A stretch of DNA of 64,000 bases, taken from assembly GCA_023390175.1 (NCBI GenBank), contig JAEWDK010000024.1, positions 186,001-250,000 on the forward strand, read 5' to 3'. The notes under the pieces were generated by a model. That model ran no database searches. It was not told the origin of the DNA and saw only the letters and a program-made list of their open reading frames with translations. A program made the translations under genes and the position numbers. This DNA is from Bacillota bacterium (GTDB lineage Bacteria > Bacillota > Clostridia > Oscillospirales > Acutalibacteraceae). Shown one piece after another: positions 37,267-45,604 of this stretch. Position 1 is the stretch's first letter. Each line of letters opens with the position of its first letter.

Positions 37267-37596
37267 ATGAATATTAATGCTTTAACAGGTACCAGTACTG
37301 CTGCTGGAGGCGGCAGTATGTGGGTCATCATTCTTCTTTATGCGGTAGTAATCGGTGGTTTGTATTTTTTCGTAATGCGTCCGCAGTCAAAGAAAAAGAA
37401 AAAAGAAGAAAAAATGCGCGGCAATGTACAGATTGGGGATGAAATTACCACAATCGGCGGAATCGTTGGCCGTGTAGTCGGAATCAAGGAAGACGCGGAT
37501 TCCATCGTGATTGAAACCGGTTCTGACCGTGCAAAACTTAGACTGAAGCGTTGGGCAATCGGCAGTGTTGACACAATTCACGACGACGCAGAATAA
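37267..37596 (+). CDS. yajC: Preprotein translocase subunit YajC
   Basis: 109 residues. One N-terminal membrane helix (VIILLYAVVIGGLYFFVMRPQ) is followed by the lysine-rich turn and the conserved GDEITTIGGIVGRVVGI segment. It is an accessory of the Sec translocon. TGGAGGTG lies upstream. It is longer and more charged at the C-terminus than the E. coli protein but normal for Firmicutes. Confidence 0.95.
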   Translation: MNINALTGTSTAAGGGSMWVIILLYAVVIGGLYFFVMRPQSKKKKKEEKMRGNVQIGDEITTIGGIVGRVVGIKEDADSIVIETGSDRAKLRLKRWAIGSVDTIHDDAE

Positions 37597-37659
37597 CAAG
37601 TATATCTGTCGCTCTCTCTGAATATCTATAGTAATAGATATTTGAGGGGGCGCTTGCTT

Positions 37660-38070
37660 ATGAAAAGCACAAAGCATTTAAAAGAGAATCCGGTTTTTGG
37701 GGCGCTGCGCGCCATCGTCATTGGTTCCGTCACGGGGGCGGCGCTTTGCGCTGCGTTGCTGGGTGTATGTGCTTTGGCGTTTGTGTCCGCGGGGCATATT
37801 CCTCAGAACCTTATTTCGCCGCTGGTTATTGCACTTTCGGTGCTCAGCTCATTTTTGGCAGGGTTTGTTACGGGAAAAATCTCCCGTAAACGCGGGCTGG
37901 CTTACGGCACGCTTTCCGGGCTGCTGTTATTTGCTTTGTTCCTCGTTTCCGGCCTGATTGCTTCCCATGAGGCGATTTCCATAGCAGCCGGAATCCGGAT
38001 GCTGGTCATGGTGCTTTCCGGTGCTGTCGGCGGGCTGCTTGCGGTAAATAGGAAGTCAAAAATAAAATAA
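37660..38070 (+). CDS. TIGR04086-type four-helix membrane protein
   Basis: About 136 residues with four hydrophobic helices and a basic C-terminus (NRKSKIK). The topology and position (after yajC, before scfA) match the TIGR04086 family found upstream of the SCIFF system in clostridia. The function is unknown. ATG 37660 is chosen with GAGGGGG about 10 bases upstream; a TTG at 37642 in the same frame is less likely. Confidence 0.8.
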   Translation: MKSTKHLKENPVFGALRAIVIGSVTGAALCAALLGVCALAFVSAGHIPQNLISPLVIALSVLSSFLAGFVTGKISRKRGLAYGTLSGLLLFALFLVSGLIASHEAISIAAGIRMLVMVLSGAVGGLLAVNRKSKIK

Positions 38071-38093
38071 TACTTTAATTATTAAAATTCATG

Positions 38094-38102
38094 TGATATA
38101 AT
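38094..38102 (+). promoter_or_regulatory. Extended -10 for scfA
   Basis: TGATATAAT lies 42 bases before the scfA start. Confidence 0.55.
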
Positions 38103-38143
38103 AATTAAGTGACAAAAGTTGACATTGGAACGGAGGTTTTAAA

Positions 38144-38290
38144 ATGAAGCAAATTAAGACACTGAATAAAGCGAATCTGAAGGAAAGTGCAGTAAAAGGC
38201 GGTTGCGGCGAATGCCAGGCTTCTTGCCAGTCTGCCTGCAAAACTTCCTGCACCGTTGCAAATCAGAAGTGCGAGAACGCTAACAGATAA
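38144..38290 (+). CDS. scfA: SCIFF peptide precursor (six-cysteine ranthipeptide)
   Basis: A 48-residue peptide with six cysteines (positions 21, 24, 28, 32, 36 and 43). The leader MKQIKTLNKANLKES is followed by a core containing CTVANQKCEN. This is the 'six cysteines in forty-five residues' peptide nearly universal in Clostridia. The radical-SAM maturase ScfB downstream installs Cys thioether crosslinks of the ranthipeptide class. CGGAGG lies 8 bases before the ATG. A hairpin between scfA and scfB probably lets peptide RNA exceed enzyme RNA. Confidence 0.96.
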   Translation: MKQIKTLNKANLKESAVKGGCGECQASCQSACKTSCTVANQKCENANR

Positions 38291-38317
38291 TGAAACTTAG
38301 AATTGAATTTTGACCGC

Positions 38318-38346
38318 TAAGGGACAGAAATCTGTCCCTTAAATTT
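38318..38346 (+). terminator. Partial terminator between scfA and scfB
   Basis: TAAGGGACAGA and its perfect complement surround two A residues, followed by AATTTT. It leaves room for read-through into scfB. Confidence 0.8.
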
Positions 38347-38367
38347 TGTGTAGATGGAGAAAAGTAA

Positions 38368-39726
38368 ATGATTCACAAGTATTCCCTTAACGGGTATCAT
38401 ATTGTTATGGATACCAACAGCGGAGCTGTACATATTTTTGATGATGCACCGTTTGATATGCTGGATTATCTTGACGACAGTGTGCCGGAACATCCGCCGG
38501 AGGCGCTGCTCACAGGTTTGAAAGATAAATATGATGCTCAGACCATCCGCGAGGCTTATGAGGAGCTGAAAGAGCTGTATGAAAACGGACAGCTGTTTTC
38601 CTCGGATGAGTATGAGCAGTTTGCCGGCATGATGAAGGACGCGCCCGTTAAATCCCTGTGCCTGAACATTGCTCACGACTGCAATCTGCGGTGTGAATAC
38701 TGCTTTGCCGCAAAGGGTGATTTTGGCCGCGGAAGAATGCTGATGCCTTTTGAAGTCGCCAAAAAGGCCATCGATTTTCTGATTGAAAAATCCGGAAACC
38801 GGCACAACCTTGAAGTGGACTTCTTCGGCGGTGAACCGCTGATGAACTTTGAAGTAGTCAAGCAGGTTGTCGAGTATGCACGCAGCATAGAAAAGGAACA
38901 CAATAAGAATTTTCGTTTCACCATTACCACAAACGGCATTTTACTGACTGATGATAAAATCGACTATATTAACCGGGAGATGTCCAACTGTGTGCTTTCC
39001 CTTGACGGCAGAAAAGGCGTGAATGACCTGCTGCGCGTCAGGGCGGACGGCACCGGAAGCTACGATTCCATTGTTCCGAAATTCCAAAAGCTGGTGGCCA
39101 CACGCGGTGATAAAGACTATTATGCGCGCGGAACTTTTACAAAGCATAATTTGGATTTCACAAATGATGTGCTTCACATGGCTGACCTGGGCTTTGATCA
39201 AATTTCAGTGGAACCCGTCGTTTCCGACATGAAGCTGGAATATTCCATTAAAGAGGAAGATCTGCCGAGCGTATTCAAGGAATACGAACACCTGTCCAAG
39301 GTTATCATTGACCGCAAAAAGGCAGGGAAGGGCTTCAACTTCTTCCACTTTATGCTTGACTTGCAGCAAGGCCCCTGTGCGATTAAGCGTCTGCGCGGCT
39401 GCAGCTGCGGCAACGAATATGTCGCAGTTACCCCGGAAGGCGATATTTTCCCATGCCACCAGTTTGTCGGTGATGACACCTGGAAGATGGGCAATGTGCT
39501 GAACGGTACCTATGATATTGAAAAGAAGCATGAATTTGCAATGACGAATGTATATTCCAAGCCGGAGTGCAAGAACTGCTGGGCCAAATTCTATTGCAGC
39601 GGCGGATGCAATGCGAACAACTGGCAGTACGAAGGGGATATTCGTAAAGCACATAAAATTTCGTGTGACCTTGAGAAAAAGCGTTTGGAATGTGCGATTA
39701 TGATTCAGGCGGCTTTGGCTGAATAA
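38368..39726 (+). CDS. scfB: SCIFF radical-SAM thioether maturase
   Basis: 452 residues. An N-terminal RiPP-recognition-like region (residues 1-90) precedes the radical SAM cluster motif CNLRCEYC (near residue 104). A C-terminal SPASM domain follows, with clustered cysteines GPCAIKRLRGCSCG, FPCHQF and CKNCWAKFYCSGGCN. It acts on ScfA in the cytoplasm, forming sulfur-to-carbon thioether links. AGATGGAG precedes the start, and a terminator follows. Confidence 0.96.
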   Translation: MIHKYSLNGYHIVMDTNSGAVHIFDDAPFDMLDYLDDSVPEHPPEALLTGLKDKYDAQTIREAYEELKELYENGQLFSSDEYEQFAGMMKDAPVKSLCLNIAHDCNLRCEYCFAAKGDFGRGRMLMPFEVAKKAIDFLIEKSGNRHNLEVDFFGGEPLMNFEVVKQVVEYARSIEKEHNKNFRFTITTNGILLTDDKIDYINREMSNCVLSLDGRKGVNDLLRVRADGTGSYDSIVPKFQKLVATRGDKDYYARGTFTKHNLDFTNDVLHMADLGFDQISVEPVVSDMKLEYSIKEEDLPSVFKEYEHLSKVIIDRKKAGKGFNFFHFMLDLQQGPCAIKRLRGCSCGNEYVAVTPEGDIFPCHQFVGDDTWKMGNVLNGTYDIEKKHEFAMTNVYSKPECKNCWAKFYCSGGCNANNWQYEGDIRKAHKISCDLEKKRLECAIMIQAALAE

Positions 39727-39744
39727 AAGAAAAATTGCTGATCG

Positions 39745-39783
39745 GCACACGCTTGCTGAAGAAATGTAAGCGTGTGCATTTTT
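39745..39783 (+). terminator. Terminator of scfB
   Basis: GCACACGCTT and AAGCGTGTGC enclose 13 bases, followed by ATTTTTA. Confidence 0.85.
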
Positions 39784-39949
39784 ATGCATTTGATTTACAT
39801 AAATAAGTTTACATAATTTTCGTTAGGTTACATAATGTATTTAACATAATTTTTTACATTATGAATAAAAATGGAATTCATGTATATTTTTGTATTGCTA
39901 AGCGGGTTAAAATGTATTATAGTATATATTCACAAGGTAGGTGTTCTGT

Positions 39950-40759
39950 TTGGAAGATGAAATAATAGGGTTTGTGGGTGCCGGCAACATGGCTGGGGCA
40001 ATTGTTAACGGCATTGTGGGGACGAAGACTTTTTCGCCCGAACGAATTTATGTGTTCGATATTCACAAGGAAAAGCGTGAAGCGTTACAGACTTCTGCGG
40101 GAGTTCATACGGCTGAATCCCTGATAGAGCTTGCCCAAAAGTGCGATATCCTGTTTCTTGCGGTAAAGCCGCAGAATTTCCCCGAGGTTTTAGCAGACTT
40201 AAAGCCTGCTGTAAGTGTGCAGAAGCTGTTTGTATCCATTGCTGCGGGTATTTCGTCAAAATACATTACCGATTCGCTCGGTTGCAGCTGCCCGGTAATC
40301 CGTACTATGCCGAATACTCCCCTGTTAATCGGTAAAGGCGCCACTGCAATGTGCAGAACAGAAAATGTTTCCGACCATAGTTTTAACTTAGTCAAATCGT
40401 TATTTTCGGCCTGTGGCACCGTGACGGTTTTGGAAGAGAGCCAAATGAACGCTGTAATCTCTGTGAGCGGAAGCAGCCCCGCTTATGTTTATCTGTTTGC
40501 CAAAGCGATCGTAGACAGCGCCGTAAAGCAGGGAATTGATGCGGATACAGCACTGCAGCTGGTTTGTCAGACCCTGGAAGGCAGTGCCGGCATGCTGCGG
40601 CAGCCGGATACTACTCCGAAAGCACTGATTAAGATGGTATCATCGAAGGGCGGTACCACGCTCAAGGCGCTGGATGTATTTTATGATCGGAATTTTGAAC
40701 AAATGATAGATGACGCTATGACGGCCTGTACAAAAAGAGCGGAGGAACTCGGTAAGTAA
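39950..40759 (+). CDS. proC: Pyrroline-5-carboxylate reductase
   Basis: About 269 residues. The N-terminal NADP motif is GFVGAGNMAGAIVNG; the C-terminal signature is ISVSGSSPAYVYLFAKAIVDSAVKQG with the TTLKALD end. It performs the last step of proline synthesis. TTG 39950, after AGGTAGGTG, is the likely start; a GTG at 39941 in the same frame is possible. The 220 bases upstream contain the scfB terminator and AT-rich promoter sequence. Confidence 0.94.
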   Translation: MEDEIIGFVGAGNMAGAIVNGIVGTKTFSPERIYVFDIHKEKREALQTSAGVHTAESLIELAQKCDILFLAVKPQNFPEVLADLKPAVSVQKLFVSIAAGISSKYITDSLGCSCPVIRTMPNTPLLIGKGATAMCRTENVSDHSFNLVKSLFSACGTVTVLEESQMNAVISVSGSSPAYVYLFAKAIVDSAVKQGIDADTALQLVCQTLEGSAGMLRQPDTTPKALIKMVSSKGGTTLKALDVFYDRNFEQMIDDAMTACTKRAEELGK

Positions 40760-40816
40760 TCATATAATTCCAACCCTATTCATACAATTTATAAACACCC
40801 TTTGCGGGAGGAATGT

Positions 40817-41476
40817 ATGAGTATGATTAGGATAAGCCATAGCTTTAAACCCCGGGCAGCCGGGAAGAGTAAAATAAAGTTTTTTTTTGAAGCACTGCGC
40901 AAAAACTATGGATTAGTGCTGCTGTCCGTCTTTTTAATTTGCGGAATGGTTTTGGGCGCAATTTTCGCAAGGAATGCCGGAATCTCCGCACTGAGCAAAT
41001 TGGATTTTTTGTTTTACAGCAATTTTAAATCCCGTGCTGCACAGCCGTTTATCACCATTTTCTCCGCGTCTTTTGCTTCTTCATTCCTTTTTATTTTATT
41101 TTGTTTTCTTTGCGGGCTTTCCATGTGGGGCATGTTCATCATCCCCGGAGTGGTTTTTTTTCGCGGATTTGGTTTGGGACTGACCTCCGGTTATATTTAT
41201 GCGGCATACGGTGGGAATGGAATTCTATTTAATTTGGCGGTAATTCTTCCGGGCGCTTTCATTTGTTGCCTGGCGATTCTTTTGGCGGCAAGGGAGGGTA
41301 CGCGCTTCTCACGAAAAATTGCGTCCTGCGGCGCTTCGGCTCAAAACGGGACAATCAGCCGGGGCAACATGAGGCTTTATTTATTGCGTTTTGGGGCAAT
41401 TCTTGGCATTGCATTTTTAGCGGCTCTGATGGATGTATTTCTTTCAGCGTGCTTTGCCGGCATGTTTTCTTTTTAA
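40817..41476 (+). CDS. spoIIM: Stage II sporulation protein M-like
   Basis: 219 residues with about five to six membrane helices. The family pattern is FILFCFLCGLSMWGMFIIPGVVFFRGFGLGLTSG. SpoIIM is part of the DMP peptidoglycan-remodelling complex that drives engulfment during sporulation. It lies directly before xerD, a conserved Firmicutes arrangement. GGGAGG lies 6 bases before the chosen ATG; the frame opens at 40802. Confidence 0.9.
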   Translation: MSMIRISHSFKPRAAGKSKIKFFFEALRKNYGLVLLSVFLICGMVLGAIFARNAGISALSKLDFLFYSNFKSRAAQPFITIFSASFASSFLFILFCFLCGLSMWGMFIIPGVVFFRGFGLGLTSGYIYAAYGGNGILFNLAVILPGAFICCLAILLAAREGTRFSRKIASCGASAQNGTISRGNMRLYLLRFGAILGIAFLAALMDVFLSACFAGMFSF

Positions 41477-41497
41477 ACTAGAGGGGATAGAATAAAA

Positions 41498-42391
41498 ATG
41501 AAGGACTATTGTGCGGACTTTAGTGATTATTTGATTCATACAAAATCGGTTTCGGCAAATACGCTGGATTCGTATCTCCGCGATGTGGAGCATTTTTTAT
41601 CCTTCGTTGAAGAAGAGGGGCTGAACAGCCCCGTTGCTGTCGATGTGGATTTTATAAAGCGCTATGTCAAAAAAATGACGGATTTAAAAAAAACGAATTC
41701 CACAATTACCCGCAACATTGCTTCGATTCGTTGTTTTTATCAATATTTGATTATCAGCAATCAGACTCAAAGCAATCCCGCAAAAGCGATTAAAATTGAA
41801 AAAACACAAAAAAAACTGCCGCAGATATTGAGCGGCAAGGAAATTGAATTACTGTTTGCACAGCCGGATATAAAAGAGTTGAAGGGCTGCCGCGACAAAG
41901 CGATGCTGGAACTGCTTTATGCAACCGGAATTCGCGTTTCAGAGCTTGTGGACTTAAATGTTGAGGACATTAATTTACATACCGGAATGCTCAGCTGCAA
42001 CAAAGCAAAAGCGGAAAGAATAATCCCCGTATATTCCACTGCAATTTCTATCGTTTCGGATTATATTTTAAGAACCAGAAGCCTGATTATTACTCCGGAT
42101 GGAGGACAGGCACTGTTTACAAATCTGAACGGCCGCCGCCTTACAAGGCAGGGCTTTTGGAAAATTGTAAAAGGCTACACCGAACAGGCAGGAATTGTAA
42201 AAGAAATTACGCCGCACACATTACGCCATTCTTTTGCCCTCCATTTGCTGGAAAACGGAGCGGATTTGAAAGATATTCAGCTTATGCTCGGCCACGCGGA
42301 TATTTCCTCAACGCAGGTTTATGCTCATTTGCTGAATGACCATTTTAAAGAAGTTTATAATAATTGCCATCCACGTGCAAAATTAGGATAG
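41498..42391 (+). CDS. xerD: Tyrosine recombinase XerD
   Basis: 297 residues. An N-terminal SAM-like core-binding domain (residues 1-90) is followed by the catalytic domain with R in YATGIRVSELV, H-x-x-R in PHTLRHSFALHLL, the His in LGHADIS and the nucleophile Tyr in STQVYAHL. The spoIIM-xerD context supports orthology with the chromosome-dimer-resolving XerD (RipX). Its target dif is proposed at 44786-44813, 2.4 kb away. Confidence 0.93.
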   Translation: MKDYCADFSDYLIHTKSVSANTLDSYLRDVEHFLSFVEEEGLNSPVAVDVDFIKRYVKKMTDLKKTNSTITRNIASIRCFYQYLIISNQTQSNPAKAIKIEKTQKKLPQILSGKEIELLFAQPDIKELKGCRDKAMLELLYATGIRVSELVDLNVEDINLHTGMLSCNKAKAERIIPVYSTAISIVSDYILRTRSLIITPDGGQALFTNLNGRRLTRQGFWKIVKGYTEQAGIVKEITPHTLRHSFALHLLENGADLKDIQLMLGHADISSTQVYAHLLNDHFKEVYNNCHPRAKLG

Positions 42392-42403
42392 GAGTGAAAA
42401 CCT

Positions 42404-43231
42404 TTGGGTTTATTTCAAAACAATTATAACCGGCCAGGGCCAGGCGTCAGCAAGGATGAGCCTGATAAAAAACCATTTTTTCGTTTTTGGGAAATTTTCT
42501 TTCGCAAATTCTGGCAATTGATTCAATTGAACTTAATTTTTTGTGTTCCGGTGATTGTCGCCGTAATTCTGATGTATTTTTTAAGTAAGGTAACGACCTT
42601 AACCCTGATTGCTTTTTTGCCGTTGGTTCTTGTTTTTCCGTTCGTGGCAGGACTTACAATTATAACACGAAATTACGCAAGGGAAGAACATGCGTTCATT
42701 TTTTCGGATTTTATAGACGCGGTTAAAAACAACTGGGCTTCATTTTTGATTAATGGCGTTGTTTGTTATGCGGTATATTTTATCATCAGTGTCGCGGTTT
42801 CTTATTATACCGCACAACTGTCCTCAAACAATATCTTTTTTATTCCACTTGCACTATGCATCGGCATAGCGGTCCTGTTTATTTTTTCTCAATTTTATAT
42901 CCCGATCATGATCGTTACCTTCGACCTCAAGCTGAGTATGATTTTTAAAAACGCATTTATCTTTTCTATCATTGGGCTATGGCGTAATCTGTTGCTTACA
43001 GTACTGCTTGCAGCCATTTTGTTTGGATTCTACGTGTTGATGATCTGGATGCCCCTCACGGTCATGATTGCACTGCTGTTGGCTGTGCTCATTCTATTTG
43101 CATTTTGTATGTTCTTAATCAATTTCACGGTTTATCCGTTAATTGACAAAAACATGATCCAACCGTATCTAAAAGAAAAAGAGAACGCTGAAGCTGAAAA
43201 GTCGGAAGAGAATTCCGATTTTAGAGATTAA
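42404..43231 (+). CDS. DUF624/YesL-like membrane protein
   Basis: 275 residues. After a polar N-terminus, FFRKFWQLIQLNLIFCVPVIVAVILM starts a five- to six-helix membrane region, as in the YesL/DUF624 family. The C-terminus is acidic. The function is unknown. The start is TTG 42404 with AGGAG 9 bases upstream; no ATG fits. It lies 12 bases after xerD and is probably co-transcribed. It is the last plus-strand host gene before the strand switch. Confidence 0.75.
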   Translation: MGLFQNNYNRPGPGVSKDEPDKKPFFRFWEIFFRKFWQLIQLNLIFCVPVIVAVILMYFLSKVTTLTLIAFLPLVLVFPFVAGLTIITRNYAREEHAFIFSDFIDAVKNNWASFLINGVVCYAVYFIISVAVSYYTAQLSSNNIFFIPLALCIGIAVLFIFSQFYIPIMIVTFDLKLSMIFKNAFIFSIIGLWRNLLLTVLLAAILFGFYVLMIWMPLTVMIALLLAVLILFAFCMFLINFTVYPLIDKNMIQPYLKEKENAEAEKSEENSDFRD

Positions 43232-43236
43232 AGAAA

Positions 43237-43265
43237 AAAGAGCCGTTATTTCGGCTCTTTTTTTG
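43237..43265. terminator. Bidirectional terminator at the strand switch
   Basis: AAAGAGCCG and CGGCTCTTT pair around a 6-base loop, with T-runs on both strands. The hairpin overlaps the stop of the minus-strand recombinase. Confidence 0.88.
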
Positions 43266-44274
43266 TTGTTTCACTGTCAGAATTTATTTTGGCAAAGTCC
43301 CTTTGTTTTATATTCGAAAGCGGATTTGCCTTCGCAGCATTGGCCATCTGTTCATCGGACAGATGGGTATAAATTTGAGTAGTTCCAAGATTTTCATGCC
43401 CCAGAATGTCTTTTAGAACCCGGATATCGACGTGACCGTGCTGATACATCAGCGTTGCGGCCGTATGCCTGAGCTTATGTACGGAATACCCGGGACCGAT
43501 TAAATCAATTTGCGCTAAGTATTTTTTTACAATATACTGCACGGTTTTAGGACTGATTCTTTTATTTTGCTTACTGATGAACAATGCGTTTTTATCAATC
43601 AGCGCATCCTTTGGCCGCACCGCTACATAGCGGTCAATCGCGTCAATACAGGCATCATTCAAATAGATAATACGTTCCTTATTGCCTTTTCCGGTAATTT
43701 TCATGGTAGAGGTTCCGTGGCGGACATCGCTCAAATTAAGGCTTACCAGCTCCGAAAGGCGCATACCGCAATTCAGGAACAGTACCAGCATGCAGTAATC
43801 GCGTTCTTTTGTCGGGCCATCCACCTTCGAAAGCAATTCTATGCTTTGCTCCAATGTTAGATATTTTGGAAGGGATTTCTTTAATTTTGGAGTTTCAAGT
43901 TCCTCAACCGGATTCACGGCAAGCTTTCCTACTTTATTGGTCAAATACTTAAAAAAAGCGCGCAGGCTTGAAACTTTGCGGGAACGTGTTGCTGCCTTAT
44001 TATGGCGGTCAACGCCCACATAATTCATGTATTCGTAAACATCAGTCAGTGTTATGGTTTTAATCAGATCTATGTCGATATCGGAAATATTAATTGTTTC
44101 GAATTCCGCGGTGGGGGGGGCAAGCCCGCGATTTTTCTTAATATACCTGAAAAATGTGCGCAGGTCCAGGTAATACTCCTCAACAGTCTTGGGGGACTTT
44201 CCCTTAATCGTTTCCACATACCCCAAAAATTCTTTGATAATTGGCGGGGCTTCGGTAAAAAATTCCGCTTTCAT
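43246..44274 (-). CDS. xerC: Second Xer-type tyrosine recombinase (XerC-like)
   Basis: 342 residues from MKAEFFTEAPP. The core-binding domain is longer than in XerD. Catalytic residues: R in NCGMRLSELVSLN, H-x-x-R in HKLRHTAATLMYQ, His in LGHENLG and Tyr in TTQIYTHL. This domain layout fits the clostridial XerC-like recombinases. It lies outside the prophage ends, so I treat it as host; being a phage integrase is less likely. A run of eight C residues in the coding strand (44113-44120) is unusual. The frame extends to 44391 without a ribosome site. Confidence 0.85.
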   Translation of the reverse strand: MKAEFFTEAPPIIKEFLGYVETIKGKSPKTVEEYYLDLRTFFRYIKKNRGLAPPTAEFETINISDIDIDLIKTITLTDVYEYMNYVGVDRHNKAATRSRKVSSLRAFFKYLTNKVGKLAVNPVEELETPKLKKSLPKYLTLEQSIELLSKVDGPTKERDYCMLVLFLNCGMRLSELVSLNLSDVRHGTSTMKITGKGNKERIIYLNDACIDAIDRYVAVRPKDALIDKNALFISKQNKRISPKTVQYIVKKYLAQIDLIGPGYSVHKLRHTAATLMYQHGHVDIRVLKDILGHENLGTTQIYTHLSDEQMANAAKANPLSNIKQRDFAKINSDSETTKKEPK

Positions 44275-44785
44275 TCTGTTAACTCCAATCGTTTTGTATT
44301 TCAATAAAATGATAATATAAAAGGCGAATTCGTGGAACTGTTTCACAAGATGGACTTTGATTTCAGGATAGATAAAGATAATGTAAATCACGAATAACCT
44401 TGCCGCGCCGGATGTTTCCCAATCATTCGGGTTTTGAAATTCACGGCTGGTTTACAACCGTTTCCAATCTAATTAATCATGCTGCAAAATCGCAGCTGCA
44501 TTCAGCCCCGGAATATTTATAAAAATATTATGTCTTGCCAAATTAAACCGCACTGCAGATAAATTTGAAAAATACAGAAATAAAAGTTTAGCAGTTGGCA
44601 AATACAAATTGACGAATACAAAATAATTTTAAATTAGAGAGGCAAAAATGATGCATGGATCAAAACTTACACAGCAAATCGCTGCAGAGTGCAAATTACT
44701 GGATTGAAGAGCTCAAGTTGGCTATGGAAAAATATATCAAGTTTTATGGATTTCAAGGAATATTACGGATTTTGCCCCTACCTCA
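44275..44785. other. AT-rich gap without recognisable gene
   Basis: I see no convincing gene here. There is a small palindrome (AATATTTATAAAAATATT) near 44513 and a short frame from 44655 that runs across the att site and looks fortuitous. CGAATACAAAA at 44613-44623 differs by one base from the phage-side arm of attR and could be a decayed half-site. Confidence 0.5.
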
Positions 44786-44813
44786 ATTATACAAAATATT
44801 CATTTTGTATAAT
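44786..44813. other. attL / dif-like site (complete)
   Basis: Outer arm ATTATACAAAA, 6-base centre TATTCA, inner arm TTTTGTATAAT: a perfect 11+6+11 inverted repeat, the geometry of a dif site. The inner arm agrees at 8 of 11 positions with the B. subtilis XerD arm as I remember it (TTATGTAAACT). Bases 44795-44813 are repeated exactly at 51082-51100. Confidence 0.8.
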
Positions 44814-44842
44814 CATATGTTAAATTCTAGGATATGTCAAGT

Positions 44843-45163
44843 CTAGTCCCCACCTTTCAGATTGTCAAGTTTCTGCAATATAGTATCCAGACGTTTTAAA
44901 ACTTCATCTTCGCGAACCCACTTACGCTTAATTTTAAAATGCCGACTAGACGTGTGGACGTTCTCAAAGTAATCACATTCAATACACTTCGACATTTCGC
45001 CATTTGAAGCCACGCATGACGCACAACGGTATTTATAGATATTATCCCGCCAACCACGCTGATACGGACACAGGCGCTTTGTGCAGCTATAACAGCAGCA
45101 TTGCAGGCACTGAAATGAAAAGCCATGCATTACAAATCCCCTATTTTTTTGTTTTCCCATCAT
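44843..45163 (-). CDS. Prophage Cys-rich zinc-ribbon-like protein
   Basis: 106 residues, not recognised. Many cysteines are arranged as probable metal-binding pairs (CLQCCCYSC, CASC, CIEC), followed by a charged C-terminal helix ending in a heptad-like VLKRLDTILQKLDNLK. It could bind nucleic acid or dimerise. It is the last prophage gene before attL. The start shares the repeated initiation sequence AAGGGGTGTGAATGATGG. A function in phage gene control or host takeover is only a guess. Confidence 0.65.
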   Translation of the reverse strand: MMGKQKNRGFVMHGFSFQCLQCCCYSCTKRLCPYQRGWRDNIYKYRCASCVASNGEMSKCIECDYFENVHTSSRHFKIKRKWVREDEVLKRLDTILQKLDNLKGGD

Positions 45164-45172
45164 TCACACCCC

Positions 45173-45343
45173 TTAAAACGGCAAAGGCATATCAATTAAT
45201 TTCCTTTGTTCTTCCGACATAATAAAAGTATGTTCCAAAGCTTCACGAACAACATCATTCAAGTTTTCGCCAGTTAATGCAGATATTTCAGTAAGACGAG
45301 CAATATAACCATCAGGCAAACAAATCAATAATTTATCCATCAT
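45173..45343 (-). CDS. Prophage small protein, possible ribbon-helix-helix
   Basis: 56 residues, MMDKLLICLPDGYIARLTEI then SALTGENLNDVVREALEHTF. A short N-terminal strand followed by two amphipathic helices suggests a ribbon-helix-helix DNA-binding fold; this is a fold guess, not a family match. Its ATG overlaps the stop of the DUF3850-like gene (ATGA), so it is translationally coupled. A MetJ/Arc-like copy-number or promoter regulator would suit the position. Confidence 0.6.
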   Translation of the reverse strand: MMDKLLICLPDGYIARLTEISALTGENLNDVVREALEHTFIMSEEQRKLIDMPLPF

Positions 45344-45594
45344 TCACACCCCTTTAAGGTAATTCCTAAAATGACATAGCCATCTTTCAAATACTCAGAA
45401 TCATCCAAAATATAAGTAACAGAAACGCGAATACACCTACCCGTATAACGACCGAACATAAAGAGATATTCCTGCAAACACAAAATATCACCAACTTTGA
45501 AATTACGGTCATTTTTTCTTACTTCAAAAGTTTTAACACCAGAATCAACAGCATCAAAATATCTAGGCCATATTTTTAACTCATGAACCATCAT
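45340..45594 (-). CDS. Prophage DUF3850/ASCH-like protein
   Basis: 84 residues. VHELKIWPRYFDAVDSGVKTFEVRKNDRNFKVGD is the typical start of the DUF3850 family, a PUA/ASCH-like fold often found in phages. ASCH folds bind RNA or nucleotides; the role here is unknown. It begins 10 bases after the Rep stop with AAAGGGGTG as ribosome site and overlaps the next gene by 4 bases. Confidence 0.8.
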   Translation of the reverse strand: MMVHELKIWPRYFDAVDSGVKTFEVRKNDRNFKVGDILCLQEYLFMFGRYTGRCIRVSVTYILDDSEYLKDGYVILGITLKGCE

Positions 45595-45604
45595 TCACAC
45601 CCCT

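Noticed and set aside
43246..44274. XerC-like recombinase as the phage integrase
   Set aside because: It lies outside the 19-bp repeat that bounds the element, and the Xer-type site explains integration without a phage enzyme. Not fully excluded.
44655..44846. 63-codon plus frame over attL
   Set aside because: It spans the recombination site, has no family likeness and runs against the neighbouring genes; it seems accidental.
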